DNA from: Trichobilharzia szidati
Taxonomy: Eukaryota > Platyhelminthes > Trematoda > Strigeidida > Schistosomatidae
Reading direction: 5' to 3'
NCBI GenBank assembly: GCA_944472155.2
Contig: OX235272.1
Coordinates: 14,368,354 to 14,432,353, forward strand
DNA: 64,000 nt
Part shown: positions 1 to 11,951 of the stretch, piece after piece
Layout: each line of letters opens with the position of its first letter
How positions within the stretch are numbered: the first letter of the stretch is position 1
Made by a program: the position numbers and the translations under genes
The notes under the pieces: model-generated
What the model was told of the DNA's origin: nothing
Databases searched by the model: none
What the model saw: the letters and a program-made list of their open reading frames with translations, nothing else

Positions 1-957
1 ATCGTCCGAAACCCCTCCGCCTGCCCTCACAGATTTCTAGCGATTCCACAACATATGTTCTCGTTTCTCCGGTTAACTGAACAGCCTTCCCACCCCCCTA
101 CATGGTATGAATATTCCAAATTCCAACGTTTATTTTGCTTCATTAAAAAAGGCACGTCGGCTGACTGGCTTCCTGAAGGGTTCCACCGGCCCGCATCATT
201 CCGTCTCTCCGACACTACCGAACAATTAATTTTTTATATTTTTGTAGCTACTGGATTGGCTTTCTGGAGTACGGTAACTAGCCCTATATCTAGCCTTCCC
301 TCTTTTCCTGGGCTTAAAACTAGCCAGAAAACTAGGCAAAGTTTTTATTACGTTATAGCTACCTGCAATTCATTATTTTGGTTTTTCAGTCATTCGTCCG
401 GATTTGTTATCCGCAAGTACACTTTGGCTTAGTATGTATTTTCTCGAACCTCCCATTCACCTTTCATGAAATCTAACCTTGGAGGGGTTACACTATAGAA
501 ATCTAACAGGCGCGAATGCGCCCATGACCTAGGGACTACCTGTAAGTGCCAGAGAGTGAAACCAGGTAAATGACACTGCATCCCCGAAAATTGTTGAATG
601 AAGTCTTACTTTACTAAGCAGGATATCTGGTTAGTTTTAAATTAGTTCAGGGAAAGATTAAGGTTAGATTCAGGCTAGGATAGGTTGGGGTTAGATTAAC
701 ATAATTAGGGAGATATTGGTGTCCGGTGTGTGGATTTGGTTAAGGTAAGATTGGGTTTAGAGTCACGCCTCTTCCCTGTCTAAAGTTTAGCTTCGCCCTG
801 AATTTAAACTTACGGAGTAGGTACTTAGACACGAAAACTGTATCACTTGGATTCTGTTGACGAAACTTGGAACCATGGTTTTCTCAACTAGAGCACTACA
901 TCGGCAGTAACACAATTGAGCCTGAGAACGCCAGGCATAAGGACTTGTGCTTTTTAG
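1..957. other. No gene supported; degenerate GGTTAG-like stretch
   Basis: No recognisable coding region. A 125-codon open frame (plus, 55-432) and a 62-codon frame opposite it show no family motif. Between about 640 and 770 the plus strand is rich in GGTTAG, GGGTTAG and TTAGATT words. This is reminiscent of degenerate telomere-like repeats but too irregular to call. Confidence 0.4.
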
Positions 958-1680
958 TTATTTGGGTGCACTATCAGAACTTCTCAACAGATCTGATAGG
1001 AATTCCCAGTCAGCATTCTTATAGTCCCTATATTGATAGTGCACCGGAGAATTTTTAGGTGTGTATTTAGTTGTTAGTCGGAGGGGTAGCGTGCAGTACA
1101 ATATGTTGTGATCACTGTTATCGAGTTTATTTCTCACCTCTATCGAGATGGGCTCTATTTTATGACAGAGGATTAAGTCAAGAGTATTTTTGTTTCTTGT
1201 AGGGGGGCGTACGCACTGGTTCCATCCGCCTACGTCTATACCTTGTTGTAGCTCGTCATGGATTCTAGTCCCCGTACAGGTATCCCAGTTTACTCCAGGT
1301 AAGTTGAAATCGCCACAGATTACTTTGTAGTCGAAGTCTAGAGTAGCTACATGTTCTAGTATTTCTCCAATAGTGATCTCAGTCATTTCAGTTCTATTAG
1401 GTGGGCCTGTATACACATCCCACGAGAATTTTATCTTCGTTTTTGTGGATGCTTACCCACTTAGATTCAGGGAGTTTGTCAGTAGTTGGGTTATTGAAAG
1501 TATCGGAGTCAGTGGATTTAGAGGCACATATATTAAGCAGCCGCCTCCCCTTTTGTCAACTCTATCGTTCCTATAGATGTCGTAGTTGTCTGTTACTAGC
1601 TTTGAGTCAGGTATATCAGTAGTAAGCCAGGTTTCAGTCACCATTATTAGTGTTGGCCGTTCTATATATAGTCAAATTGG
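958..1680 (-). pseudogene. CR1-clade LINE endonuclease fragment (broken)
   Basis: This is a remnant of the apurinic/apyrimidinic-type endonuclease that nicks target DNA for a CR1/Jockey-like LINE. Reading the minus strand from about 1,644, one sees TETWLTTD, then NDRVDKRGGGCLIYV, which are the Glu-containing and basic/GGG signatures of the N-terminal half. A TAA at 1,455-1,453 interrupts the frame. The same frame reopens at 1,416 with YTGPPNR, GDFNLPGVNWD (catalytic DFN motif) and SDHNILYC (terminal SDH motif). Order and spacing match the family. Nothing of the reverse transcriptase follows, so the element is truncated near 958. Identification by motif is firm at clade level only. Confidence 0.8.
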
Positions 1681-2355
1681 GTATTAATTTAAAATGAGCG
1701 ATTTATTTGTAGGATTTCGGCATCATTTTTATCGTGTGTAACACCAGATGTGAATTAAACTGAATGCAGATTAGTATTGGTTATTGTCACGCAGATTTGT
1801 TTTACTGCACCCAAGTCAGCCGGAGCCCGCTATTTGTCACTACATGGTTGGTCAGTAAGAGTAAGTTGTTTAACACATAGAAATCTATGTGTAAGCCATT
1901 TTAGTTCATTGACAGTGCTTGTATAGAATGCTGTACAGCTTCTTGTTATGATGACAGTGGATATTCCGAGTATGCTGGGTCATTACTAGCCAAACCTTGA
2001 AGGAAGATATATGAGTAAGTGATTTCAGTTGTTTCTCAGCTTTATTCTGGGTGCAGATCAATGCAGCTTCTACTACAAGGCAAATAGAAGAGAAGAGGCG
2101 AGCAGCAAGGTACCAGAGGGCAGAGAAAAAGTATGTGGAGTGGAACATATATGTTTATAGTCGTTGTACATTGTAATTTAGTGAAAAGTATATATTTCTA
2201 CGAAGTCTTTTTATGCATATACGTGACTGGTTTATTTAAACTTTTTAGAGAAATAATAATAGTATATTCTCATTTTTGTACATGAGGGACGCCAGTTTAC
2301 AGGCATCATCAATTTGATAAATTACACATCAGAGTAGTAAGTATAGTCAGTAATG
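1681..2355. other. Intergenic; isolated CR1 3'-tail motif
   Basis: No coding region. At about 2,280-2,306 the minus strand carries a motif of roughly 26 bp (core CTGTAAACTGGCGTCCCTCA). It recurs at 2,732-2,758 and 14,100-14,126 (minus) and at 12,343-12,370 and 18,703-18,730 (plus). Next to the CR1 relics it sits just before an AATAAA-like signal, so it is probably part of a CR1 3' untranslated tail. Confidence 0.5.
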
Positions 2356-2689
2356 ATAATATAATAAGGTACATAATTATTCCTACAAATGCAGGACACA
2401 CAAGTTGTATAGGCATGGAGAAGTATTATTTAAGTGACATATTTAAATTACATGATTTACGGTTAAATAACATGGTTGCTGTCATTTTATCTTTAGTTTG
2501 TGGGAAAAATCGGATAACTGGTGATTCAATGGAACACATCAAGAAATATAGAGATATTGACTTCGCATTAACAAAAAAAACCAAGTATGCGTTGGATGGA
2601 TTACATATACTCGGGAAAATAAATAAAGCTTGAAGTCAAGTCCCTCAAGAAACAATAAAATGCGTCTTACAATAATATATTCCCACTTT

Positions 2690-3534
2690 ACGCACATGAA
2701 TTAATAAATAAATTTATTCTCATAGTACAGTACATGAGGGACGCCAGTTTACAGGCATCACCAAACTGTTACAGAAATAGAACCATATAATTCAATCACA
2801 ATTTACAGGCAGCAGCAAGGTATTTAAGCGCGTTGTTACGTACTGTAAAAGACTAATGGTTGATTCGTTCTAGGAATAAGTAGTTTATTTGTATAATCAG
2901 TAGAGTGAAACAGACTGTACGGAGAGCGTTTGAAACTTATAAATAAAGAGCAAGTCCTGACATCTAGGGGCAGGTTGTTGCATATTTTAGAATACATGAC
3001 TGTGAAGACGTTTTCACGGAGTGTTGATTTGAAGGCTTGAATTGTCACTGTGCAAGTTTGGTTACGCAGATCGCAAGAGCCTTCCTGTGTGAATTGTATG
3101 TCCTTACTGTGTGAGAATGATGTTTTGTGAAGGACCTCAAAGGACAATATTAGGTTTATAATAAGTCGTCTTGTCCAGAGTAGGTCAAGTTTTAGAATCA
3201 TGCAGCGGGAGATGTAGTCTCTCTCACAGTCGTAGCCAAGTAGTTTGGAGGTGAAGTACCGTTAGGTACTTTCCATCCTTAGCTTGTCACGTGTGCGAGT
3301 GCTGCTTATAATAAATGGACAGCACTCTAGTAGTGGTCTTACATGTGTTTTATACAGAATCAGCTTTGCCTCATTGTCGTGAAAGTTCCTGAGTATGCAT
3401 CCTAAGAGCACCCTCGACTTTCGAGCCTGTGATGCCACTTGCTCAGAGAATGTCAGGTCACTAGAATAACTCAGGCCTAAGTCAACGACACTTTGGAGTT
3501 TGGTAAGGTTAGCCGATTGAAGCGTTAACTTCAT
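2690..3534 (-). pseudogene. CR1-clade reverse transcriptase C-terminal fragment (A1)
   Basis: The minus strand encodes the post-catalytic end of a CR1-like reverse transcriptase. One sees VVDLGLSYSSDLTFSEQV, a form of the widespread DLGV.FSSDL.FS motif, then KTHVRPLLECC (thumb) and, after a stop, RRLIINLILSFEVLHK (the RRL..DL.. tail motif). The two open segments (3,534-3,262 and 3,201-2,836) are in the same frame, separated by one in-frame stop. The copy in A2 has the same stop. The catalytic YADD region is absent, so this cannot have been active alone. An AATAAA-type signal and the conserved CR1 tail motif follow at about 2,710-2,760. Confidence 0.85.
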
Positions 3535-3656
3535 GTCGATTGAGGGTGCACTGAAACAGATCCAGCCACATTTGTTCAGGTTAAATTGTAGATTCCATAA
3601 AGACGATCAAGTAGTCACTTTATCTAATTCTTTCTGCACAACATTCTCAAAGTACC

Positions 3657-4028
3657 CTAGGTCATCACACTTTTTGAGTCATTGTGCGTCATTCTAGATG
3701 TCATATTAGAAGGCTTTGGGATTGTAGGATCCTGCAGTTCCGTTTTCATATGTGAGATAGTTTCGGGTATACATTCTAGTGAACTTAATTTCGATTTTAA
3801 TTCATTTATCTGTAGCTGCATCTCTTTAATTGTGCATGTTAAGTAAGAGAGCTCTACCTTTTCAGACGGGACATCTTCCACCTGTATTACAGGGGTCAGA
3901 GTTATGCTCCAGTCTTTTATGTTGGGTGAACTAATAATAAGGGGTGGTAATGTGTTATCAGACGAGCTGATGCTATTTTCTAAATTACTGGTGTTCACAC
4001 GAACACTCTTTTTAGAATTTCGGTCCAT
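3657..4028 (-). pseudogene. Possible LINE ORF1 N-terminal fragment (A1)
   Basis: A 123-codon minus-strand frame starts at ATG 4,028. It is Ser/Asn-rich at first, then has a heptad-like stretch around residues 60-90 (LTCTIKEMQLQINELKSKL) that looks like a short coiled coil. It lies directly upstream of the reverse-transcriptase tail but in another frame, with no endonuclease or palm domain between. The simplest reading is the 5' end of a CR1 ORF1 joined to the element's 3' end by internal deletion. I recognise no specific domain. Confidence 0.4.
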
Positions 4029-5691
4029 CGTTATTAAAGATCAATCAACAGTAAGCAATAAATGAATATAAACGAAAACGCGTGCAAAAGCTTCACCTGA
4101 TTCGAACGTACCGGGTGTATATGTGTATTGTGTGGCCGTCTGTTCTTCTAGGCCTGCACTTTAGCCACACTATCTGCTGACCCATTGGCCTGGCTTGCCT
4201 AACGTTGTGATCAGACTGCTCCTGACGTCACCCCAACTAGTCGAGGGAGAATACAAAGACTTATTTACTAACGATAGTGTGGAGAGAATATAATTATAAT
4301 TTATATATCGTATAAACAGATAAGTTGACGTGAAATTCATTCTAGTTTTACAGGAACGATCAGGCGTGTTATGACTGCAATCATAAAATATCAGTAAATT
4401 GGTACTGTTTCAATAATTTAAATGGTTGGGTTGCAATGCAAACAATCAGAACAGGTCCAAATAAATTTTAATAACAATTTATATTTTCATATAAACATAA
4501 ATTTACATGAAAATGCATGCCATTTTACAGGCACGATCAAGTACGATATAATGACATATAGTAGATTGTCTAAAAGTTAATAATGTTTGAACAGCTAAAT
4601 ATTTGATATATATATATATAAATACACTCATTCTCTGACCCATGTCGTATCATTATTGAATTAAACAGTAGTCCTCCAGGTTGCGTAGGAAAATCGACTT
4701 CGTTTCGTTTTCAACCCGTAGTTGTAGGCATACGATAGCCAACCAATATTGAGGTAAGTACAACGTTTACAAGGGATAGTAAGATTATCACTTTTTTAAA
4801 AAGTTCAAATTGTTGAATTATATAGTACAAGCAATCGGAACAGATTCTTATAATTGTTAATTTGTAAATCTTCCGCGAAGGTTTCCATCGAAGTTGAGCG
4901 ACAACCACGTGCTTGAACGCTATTTCAGGAAGAGGAGAAAATCCTGCACAGCTACAAAGTGGTATAAAATGCAATCATGAATAATACATTATTGAAAAGC
5001 ATATTTACAAGAAAAATACAAGAATAAACTATACAGTACTTGATATGATAGTGCACATTTGCAATGTATGATGCTAACCATATTGGTCTTACCGTAGAAA
5101 ACTATGACGTTTTCTATGAAAATAAAGTTATTCTCAAACATGAGTGCTGTTGTTGTTTATTTTATTTTTTTAACCATCAGAGCAACCGAACTTTATGCGA
5201 GAGAAGAGTGTGAATGAGAAAAAAGAAAAACAAAAGAGTAAATTTCAGCTTTACCAAAGGCCCAGGAAGTTGAGATAAAATAGAGTATAATAGTAATTAG
5301 GTAGAAGGATTATCGTGAAGTATATAAGTGACATTTTAGAGAGAAGTGGCTGGAAGGATTAGAACCTGTTGAATATGGTGACCTGTAGGATGTCTGGCGA
5401 ACTTGTGTATGGCCCATTCGGTAGCATCTTGACAAGAAACTGAGCAGGCTTGTAGATGTTAGGAGCGAAAGCATTATTTCTTTTTACAAGCTAAAACTGT
5501 ACAGTCATTATTGTTTTAGTTTGTTTTTTTTAAAATTTTTTATAAAGTCAATTTTTTATACTTTCAGTATCTAAACTCATGTTTAATTCTCGAGCTGCCA
5601 AAATAATGCATGTTGCTGTCCTACAGATCGGAGCGATTCACATTTGTGACCACTACCAAATCTGCTGATCAGCATGCGCCACCCTCCCTCC

Positions 5692-6199
5692 TTTTTTGAC
5701 ATTAAGCTCTGAGACCTTTTACAATGACTGCAGTTGTAATATTGGATTGCTTTGACTCCGTCCCAATCATACAGTGTGCTGCACATTAACAGCTTTCATG
5801 ACAAGTGCTTCCCACTAGGTCACATGGCACAATAATACCAGAGTACATTGTTAGCAGTATTATCATCATACTAGTGAACAAGTGGATTACTACAAAAAAC
5901 TAAGAAATTAGGTTTCCCTTAAGAGTTATGAAGGATAAAAATAGCTAATATTAGAGCAACTAAGTTATATTCTATTTAGCAGTGATATGAGTAGTGGAAC
6001 AATTAGTGATGAAGTTATGTAAAGTTATATTACATCTCCACAAGAAGGTGATACACAACCACTGCACAATTCAGTGACCGAGCTATTGTCCTTTGTAAAA
6101 GACAACACACCGTCAGGAATCACACACGCTATATAAAGCCGTAGAGGAGAAACGAAGCACGGATAGTGGCTGAAATAACTCCACTAGAAACAATATAGT
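5692..6199. other. No feature seen
   Basis: AT-rich sequence between repeat A1 and the gypsy remnant. No coding signature or terminal repeat could be supported. Confidence 0.4.
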
Positions 6200-6539
6200 T
6201 CAAATTACAATAGGGACAGTTAAGTTCATGCAATGGGATGACTTAGGCCACTTGGAACAACTAGTTAACAACTTTTATCCCTAAGCATTCTCTTTCTAAT
6301 TCGGCGTTGCGCCACATTTGAAAATCTGATTACCAGTAATGGGATTCAGCCAGCACAGATGAAGAAATTAATTACGGAGGGCAGAATGGTAGTTTCAAAA
6401 ACAGCTGACTCAGGTCAATGGAAGTAGATCTCCTAACGGAAAACGTCCCAGGTCAAGAAGCAGACCTGAACAATCTAAATCACCAATGCTGTTCTGCTAG
6501 TGTCACTGGTGAAAAATCAAAAGAATATGCGCAGCCATA

Positions 6540-9060
6540 TGCCTAGATTGCACTGCTTCGCAGTCAACCCTGAAAATATTTTGCTCTTCTCAGGTGGTGA
6601 TTACTGAGAAGTAGCGACAGGACAGTTGCTTAATCTGCATCAGGGATAAACACTGCACAGACTTCTCGGTCGAAGCAGAAGTTGCAGTCAGTATCATGAA
6701 GGAAACGTAGACCAAGTTTGGACGAAAAGTTCCTCCCGTTACGATGGGGGACATCAGGAAACCTCAGGTCACCACTTTTGGACGGAAAGCACTGACTCTT
6801 TACCCTGAGTTTAAGCGACAGCTTTGATGGAATTTCACTGTTGCTGACACAGACTCAGCTATCCTGGACATATACTTTCTAGAATGGCATGTCTCATTAG
6901 TGGATGGACGGAAGAGGTGGCTGGTAACGAAACGTCCAGGTAAATGAATGACAGGGTGGGTGATCTCTATTCATTACATCTGGTCCAATCACAGCTCGTA
7001 TCAACCGACAGGCTCCGAAAAATACTGGCAGAATCTCCAGCGCTAACGACAACCCACCTTTAGACTTCCAAGTATAGTCCCAATATTAATGAAACTATTA
7101 AGATATATATGTCACGGATTTTGTCGAACTTTAGAGGTTAGTCCAGGACAAACTGATGGTAGAGAGTGGAATTAGGCCATACGCTTCAGTTGGGTATTGT
7201 TCGACACCATTGCACATGGTCCCTAAGAAAAATCAGACCGACTGGCGCCCTTGTGGTGGTCACAGGGCCCTAAATAGGCAAACCGTCTCAGACAGATACC
7301 CAGTGCCCTGCATCTAGGACTTTAGCAAGTCTGCGAGACGAAACAATTTTTTTTACTGAAATAGACTTAGTCCGCATCATTCACCGACGGACACATAAAT
7401 GACCTACCCGTCACCATTCCGGAAACCAACACACATGAAGACCATAATCAGACAGCATTACGCCAACTGGAAGACAACAGCATGACAATCAAATTGGGTG
7501 GGCTTTTGGCACAAAAATAATAGAGTTCCCAGGGCATGTCACTGACAGCACAGGGATCACAACAATGCCAAAAGAGGCGAATACCGTCAAGCAGTATTCC
7601 CCACCCACTTCCCTCGTGCAACTCCAGTTTTCTGGGGCTGATCAACTTCTGTCGATGCTTTATACCTAATTGCGCACAATACACGCAGCCCCTGACTGAT
7701 GCATCAGGGGGGAAACCAAGAGACTTTCAGATGCCAAAGGAGGCGTCCAACGTAATCGCACAGCTGAAAGAAGCTTTGGTGAAAGCCTCAACCCTGAAAT
7801 ATTCTAATCCAAATTCTCCTTTCGCATTAATGGTAGATGCATCCGACTATGAAGTAGTGCCTGCAAACCAGCTGACCGGTAATGACTGACAGCCATTCTC
7901 AATCTTTTCTGATTGCGCAGAAACACAGTATTCTTTTAGTGGATCAAAGAAGTTCGTCAACCCGATGAACGTCAGCCGTTTCACTTTCAACCGTCAATTT
8001 GTTTATCCATAAGGATTGAAAGACAGGGTGGAAAGCATAATTTTCAAGGGCACAGAGCTCTTTGACTGTGTTGTGGTGAGATCGTCTACTCGCACACTCT
8101 CTGCAGATCATCAGCGATAAATACACTTTTCAGCCGCCGTAAGCGTTATATACTCTCGCTAGTGTGGCAGCGTTAGGAGCAGCCTGACCACCAGGTTAGG
8201 TGGGCTAGGCTGAAGAGTCAGCAGATATTGTGGCTGGCGTCCAGGTCTAACGGGATTGATAGGCACACATCAGTCATGAGCGTTGTGTCTAGTCGAAACC
8301 AACTGGAAACGAGTGCGAAGTGATTCAAACAGCCTAACTGGTTTCCTAGATTTTATCTTTGGTAGAGCGTTTCTAGCAGTCTAAATGGACGTTAAACACT
8401 TTCGTTAGAGAACAGAAGGTTGACTATTCAACGCCTACACAGATCATAAACGTCCTACTTATGCATTCAGCGTTGAAACTGATAAGCACTCACCAGGTGA
8501 GTTTCTTTACCTTATTTTTATGTTACAGTTTACCAGCGGTATGAAACGTGTAATTGGGAAGGAGAAATATGTGGCTGATGCACTTTCTGGAATATAAGTG
8601 AATACTTAAGAATTAAAAGTACGGTCAGAGGGTAAAAAACGATGAAGATTTAAAACATATTCTCAGTGAGAATATCTCTAGTCCAAAAACTCAGACGTTT
8701 ACAACGTCCTGTCGATGGCAACTTGATGTACAGGCATACAATGTCACCTTTAGGAACGTACTCCCAGCCAGATGCCAATTTCGTCTATGCTCGTACGAAC
8801 TTGGCAGGTCCTATGGCATACTCTAACGTGTTCACTTTCCTGTTTACACGCATTCGTAAGTTCCTTAAGTCCACTCTAGCAGCATCACTTACTGACGCTA
8901 CGACGGAAACGGTAGAAAGAGTCTTTCTTCAACACTAGGTAGCCATGTTTGGCGAACTTATGACAGTAATCTCAGACAGAGGAGGTTAATTCGAATCAGA
9001 GCTTTCCAAAAACTTGTTGACGTCTCTAGGATCACACAGAATCTGCTGTACAGAATGTCA
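6540..9060 (+). pseudogene. Ty3/gypsy pol remnant (protease-RT-RNase H-integrase)
   Basis: This is a heavily mutated LTR-retrotransposon polyprotein read on the plus strand in shifting frames. In order: near 6,820-6,920 the protease/RT linker (WNFTVADTDSAILDIYFL); at 7,160-7,330 the RT fingers ([18 protein letters not shown] then [15 protein letters not shown]); at 7,620-7,860 the thumb/connection and RNase H start (FLGLINFCRCFIPN, FALMVDASDYEV); at 8,430-8,600 RNase H (YTDHKRPTYAFSVETDKHS, then KYVADALS); at 8,770-9,040 the integrase core (TNLAGPMAYSNVFTFLF, then ISDRGG). Many stops and frameshifts make it inactive. The domain order is that of gypsy elements such as schistosome Boudicca. No flanking LTRs or gag could be identified. 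Confidence 0.85.
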
Positions 9061-9769
9061 TTGTCAAGTGATTTGAGGTTACTTTTGAGTATGAAATAAG
9101 GATGTGATGCAAGGAACAGCAGAGTAGTCTTGTTGACTTTAGATGAGATCACTGCACTGTGCGATGGTGGACAGGAAATGGTTTGCGTTGTTTTGAGTTG
9201 CAGCACAGTTTACCAGTCGCCAGAGCGTGACTTGAAACCATGAGGAGGATAATTCATAACTGATTTCTTCGGTCCATTTTTGTAATGATTTTCAGCGTTG
9301 GGGTGGGTGCGAAAGACTGACCATTGTGCGGGTGATTTCCTCGACTGCTAGGCTGGAGATTCATGTGATGGAATGACTTAACCGCTATATCACCATTAAA
9401 CTGACAAGATGATGAAAAAATTTGTTTTACTGCACCTTGTAGTGGAGTTGGTCATAAATGTTTACAACGGCAATGGATAGCGGCACATGTGAGGTGATTG
9501 GTACAGACGTCAGCTGTTATCGTGATACTGTATTTTGGTTGTTTTACGTTGTTTTCATGAGTTTTCTCTATTTAAATGCATCGAAAATCATATTTTAACC
9601 TAGAATGGATAAGGCTAGTCATTATCAGCATTTTGACTGATAACTGATCTTGGAGATTTTCCGCGCGAGATCGCCTCAACTACCAACAACTGTTAGAAGT
9701 GTACTCAGACTGTGTGGCTCTTGTGAGTCGAGAATACTTGGAGAAGGAATGTATTGGCACATTGGTCTC
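9061..9769. other. No gene seen
   Basis: Non-coding between the integrase remnant and the GGGGACA-rich repeats. The phrase TTTGTTTTACTGCACC near 9,419 also occurs near 1,796, which suggests a dispersed repeat fragment of unknown kind. Confidence 0.35.
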
Positions 9770-9965
9770 CAAAAATGTTTGCAGCCTTAATCCGAAAAGT
9801 GTGTGGACAAAAGGGGGACACTTTTGGGAAAACGTGGACAAAAACGGCGTAATTTATTTAAAAAGAGGACAAAATCCGATTAAATGGGACAATATGAGGA
9901 CAATTTCTATGACGGTGGAAAAATCCAGATCAAGGGGACAAAGATCTTTGTACCAAGCTGTAGTG
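9770..9965 (+). repeat. GGACAA/GGGGACA-rich degenerate repeats
   Basis: An irregular run of words such as GGACAAAA, GGGGGACA and GGGACAAT, resembling the arrays at 12,560-12,860 and 18,930-19,000. Those flank CACTA transposase remnants. CACTA elements usually have subterminal repeats, so this may be another CACTA end. No terminal CACTA inverted repeat was located. Confidence 0.45.
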
Positions 9966-9974
9966 TATAATAGT

Positions 9975-10119
9975 AACTTAAGGCGCACTGCAGACTAATA
10001 GGGGCAAGCTTAGGGCGCGCTGAAGGCTTTCTGGGGCAGACTTCGGGCGCATTGCAGACTTATTGGGGCAGACTTCGGGTCAAATACTGAAAATCTGCAA
10101 TGCGCCCGAAGAAAATGCT
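9975..10119. repeat. GC-rich tandem repeat ending in an 18-bp hairpin
   Basis: About three diverged units (roughly 35-40 bp) containing GGGCGCATTGCAGACTTATT and GGGGCAGACTT. The 18-bp block at 10,041-10,058 is an exact inverted copy of 10,094-10,111 (CTTCGGGCGCATTGCAGA), able to form a perfect stem around a 35-base loop. Composition differs sharply from the AT-rich surroundings. Confidence 0.75.
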
Positions 10120-10359
10120 AGCTGGGGAGGGGAAACCATGGAAAATCTAATTGAAAAAAGGGGAGGTTACTGATAATTTCTAAGTAGTAAAATGTTTCTG
10201 CTGAAATTCCGTTACCACTACTTCAAATGAAGTAAAACGCGGCAATTAATTGAGGAAGAAAGAAAGTGCTAACACTTGAAAGAAAGAATGGCAGTAGTTT
10301 TTTCCTGATAAGTAGAGAATCTCCGGTCATAGAATTTTCCAGGCAGACACACACGCATA

Positions 10360-10403
10360 CATATATGCGTATGTATACATACCCATTATATTTATATACA
10401 TGA

Positions 10404-10449
<46 letters not shown>

Positions 10450-10464
10450 AACTCCTATATATAT
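10360..10464. repeat. (AT)n / (CATA)n microsatellite
   Basis: Alternating TA/CATA repeats with an uninterrupted TA core near 10,415-10,442. TRIM-1 is inserted directly at its right edge, so its target duplication (ATAT) is hard to delimit. Confidence 0.85.
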
Positions 10465-10750
10465 TGTAGTGACCCGTTTTATTACTCATCATCGCAGTAT
10501 GCTTTCACTATGTAATTGTACTTTGATTTGTTTATTACTCTAAATCTTGCATGTTAACAATTGATACTTTTGTACTCGCTCGATTTTTGAATCTTGATTG
10601 CTGCAATAATACACTATCGTATTCCTTCGCAAGTGCCTTTTGAATTACGTTGCGGATGTCGAGTAATCGCAACGTTAGGGCACAATTGTAAACGCGAGGA
10701 AATACTAGAAGATACGTGTACTCTAGTTCAGTCAAAATATAGCAGCAACA
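10465..10750 (+). repeat. TRIM-1 5' LTR
   Basis: 286 bp, begins TGTAGTGACC, ends CAGCAACA. It differs from the 3' LTR at three sites (about 1%), so the insertion is older than TRIM-2. Confidence 0.92.
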
Positions 10751-10768
10751 AATTGGCGAGCCCGACAT
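10751..10768 (+). promoter_or_regulatory. Putative primer-binding site of TRIM-1
   Basis: Immediately after the 5' LTR comes AATTGGCGAGCCCGACAT. A TGG-initiated stretch a few bases from the LTR is where a tRNA 3' end would anneal to prime minus-strand DNA. The same bases follow the TRIM-2 5' LTR. The cognate tRNA was not determined. Confidence 0.65.
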
Positions 10769-10884
10769 AGCTGATTGATGGACTACATCATTTCGAAGTA
10801 TACACAGTAGAATAAATCATCTTTGCCGTCGCATTAACTTTTATTACTTCATAACATTTGGATGTATAATTATTGATATTTCTG

Positions 10885-11660
10885 CTAAAAGTACCTCCGG
10901 ACCTGGCGGCACAGCGACTGCTATCCCAGTTCACCCTGATACTCAGGCAGCTGTAGCAGCTGGCTGTTATGCAACACCTCAATTCCAGTTCTCTGTCCTC
11001 AAGCTTCAGCATTGTCTACAGGTGTGCAAACACTCTTACAATGGTCTGCAACTCCATTTACTCAAGCCGTCCTACAGCTGTTCAATTACAACAGTTTACC
11101 CAATCACCTCAACAACAACAACAGATTCAAGCACAAGCTCATCAGTTACAACCAGCTCAACAGCAAGCTTATATCCAACAACATCAGCAACAATGATGGC
11201 AACTGACGTCTCTGTCAGTGGTCAACCTGGTACTGTAGCTGCATGCTCCGATGTTACTCCCCAGTTTATCACTCTGGCACCAGGAGCTCCATTAAAAGTC
11301 ATGGCTGTTGGTCCTAACGGTCAGTTGATTCAAATCACTGGTATACAACAGTTTATGCCCATTGCTTCTGCTGGAATGCCTATCAATCAACCAACTTCTA
11401 CTCTCCAACCTCAGCAAACATCAATTCAAGTTACTCCTCAACGCCGAGTAAAAACACCCCAGCAACAACAACAACACACTGACGGACGTTCACTTTCAAC
11501 CGTATCAGCAGCAGCTACTGCTGCACTCTTCTCTGGCACAGCCATCTCTTCTTGTACAATTCCACTTGTACAACCAGCTTTCATGGAAACAGAGGTAACT
11601 GAATGTTTACCCAATTCATTTCCATACTACCTTATTACTATTCTATTAACTGTATGTTGA
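10885..11660 (+). pseudogene. Captured Gln-rich host-like reading frame (TRIM-1, frameshifted)
   Basis: The interior of TRIM-1 reads as a Gln/Thr/Ser/Pro-rich protein. The most telling parts are QQFTQSPQQQQQIQAQAHQL, ITLAPGAPLKVMAVGPNGQL and TPQRRVKTPQQQQQH, followed by SAAATAALFSG. Poly-Gln blocks around NGQLIQ-type segments are typical of activation domains of animal transcription factors, but I cannot name the source gene. Compared with the 214-codon frame of TRIM-2, this copy has indels near 11,075 and 11,195 that split the reading into three frames. There is no similarity to retroviral genes. I infer capture of a spliced host transcript. Confidence 0.6.
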
Positions 11661-11940
11661 GATATAAATCTATTCTGTAACTCTTAACAATAACAACCTC
11701 ATTATTATTCTAATAATAATTTTTCTGCTTTTATTGTTACATTTTGCACAACTTTCTAAACATTTCGGTTCGTTTCGAAGTTGTTAACATTTTTGCATAT
11801 ATACAGTTATAGTATCAAACCTCAAAAACTTAAAATCCTCAATTCGGTTTTCATGCCAAAAACTCGTATATATTTCTTCTGTAATTATAATTTACAATAT
11901 CATTCCGAATACAGGTAAACTTCATTTACCTGCATTCTAC

Positions 11941-11951
11941 GGAGGGGCTAT
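11941..11951 (+). promoter_or_regulatory. Polypurine tract of TRIM-1
   Basis: GGAGGGGCTAT directly abuts the 3' LTR, the expected place for the plus-strand DNA primer. The identical tract precedes the TRIM-2 3' LTR at 26,545-26,555. Confidence 0.75.

Larger units (their letters stand above)
2356..5691. repeat. Repeat unit A1 (about 3.3 kb, copy of 13,726-17,041)
   Basis: This block and the one at 13,726-17,041 align end to end with only scattered substitutions and small indels. Both begin at TAATATAATAAGGTACATAA and both end at CATGCGCCACCCT, after which the sequences part. The block carries an internally deleted CR1 relic on the minus strand (2,690-4,030), followed by about 1.6 kb of AT-rich non-coding DNA. 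An 87-codon minus-strand frame at 4,974-4,711 is present in both copies. The substitutions there change amino acids at essentially every site where the copies differ, so I do not treat it as a gene. Confidence 0.85.

Noticed and set aside
27..432. Opposed open frames of 62 and 125 codons
   Set aside because: No recognisable motif, no splice or start context, and the two overlap each other; more likely chance frames.
640..770. Interstitial telomere repeat
   Set aside because: GGTTAG-like words are too irregular, with no two perfect tandem TTAGGG units.
4711..4974. 87-codon minus-strand frame conserved in both A1 and A2 (16,073-16,336), with a hydrophobic segment near its end
   Set aside because: The half-dozen base differences between the copies nearly all change the amino acid, so there is no sign of selection. 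Conservation simply reflects recent duplication of the whole block.
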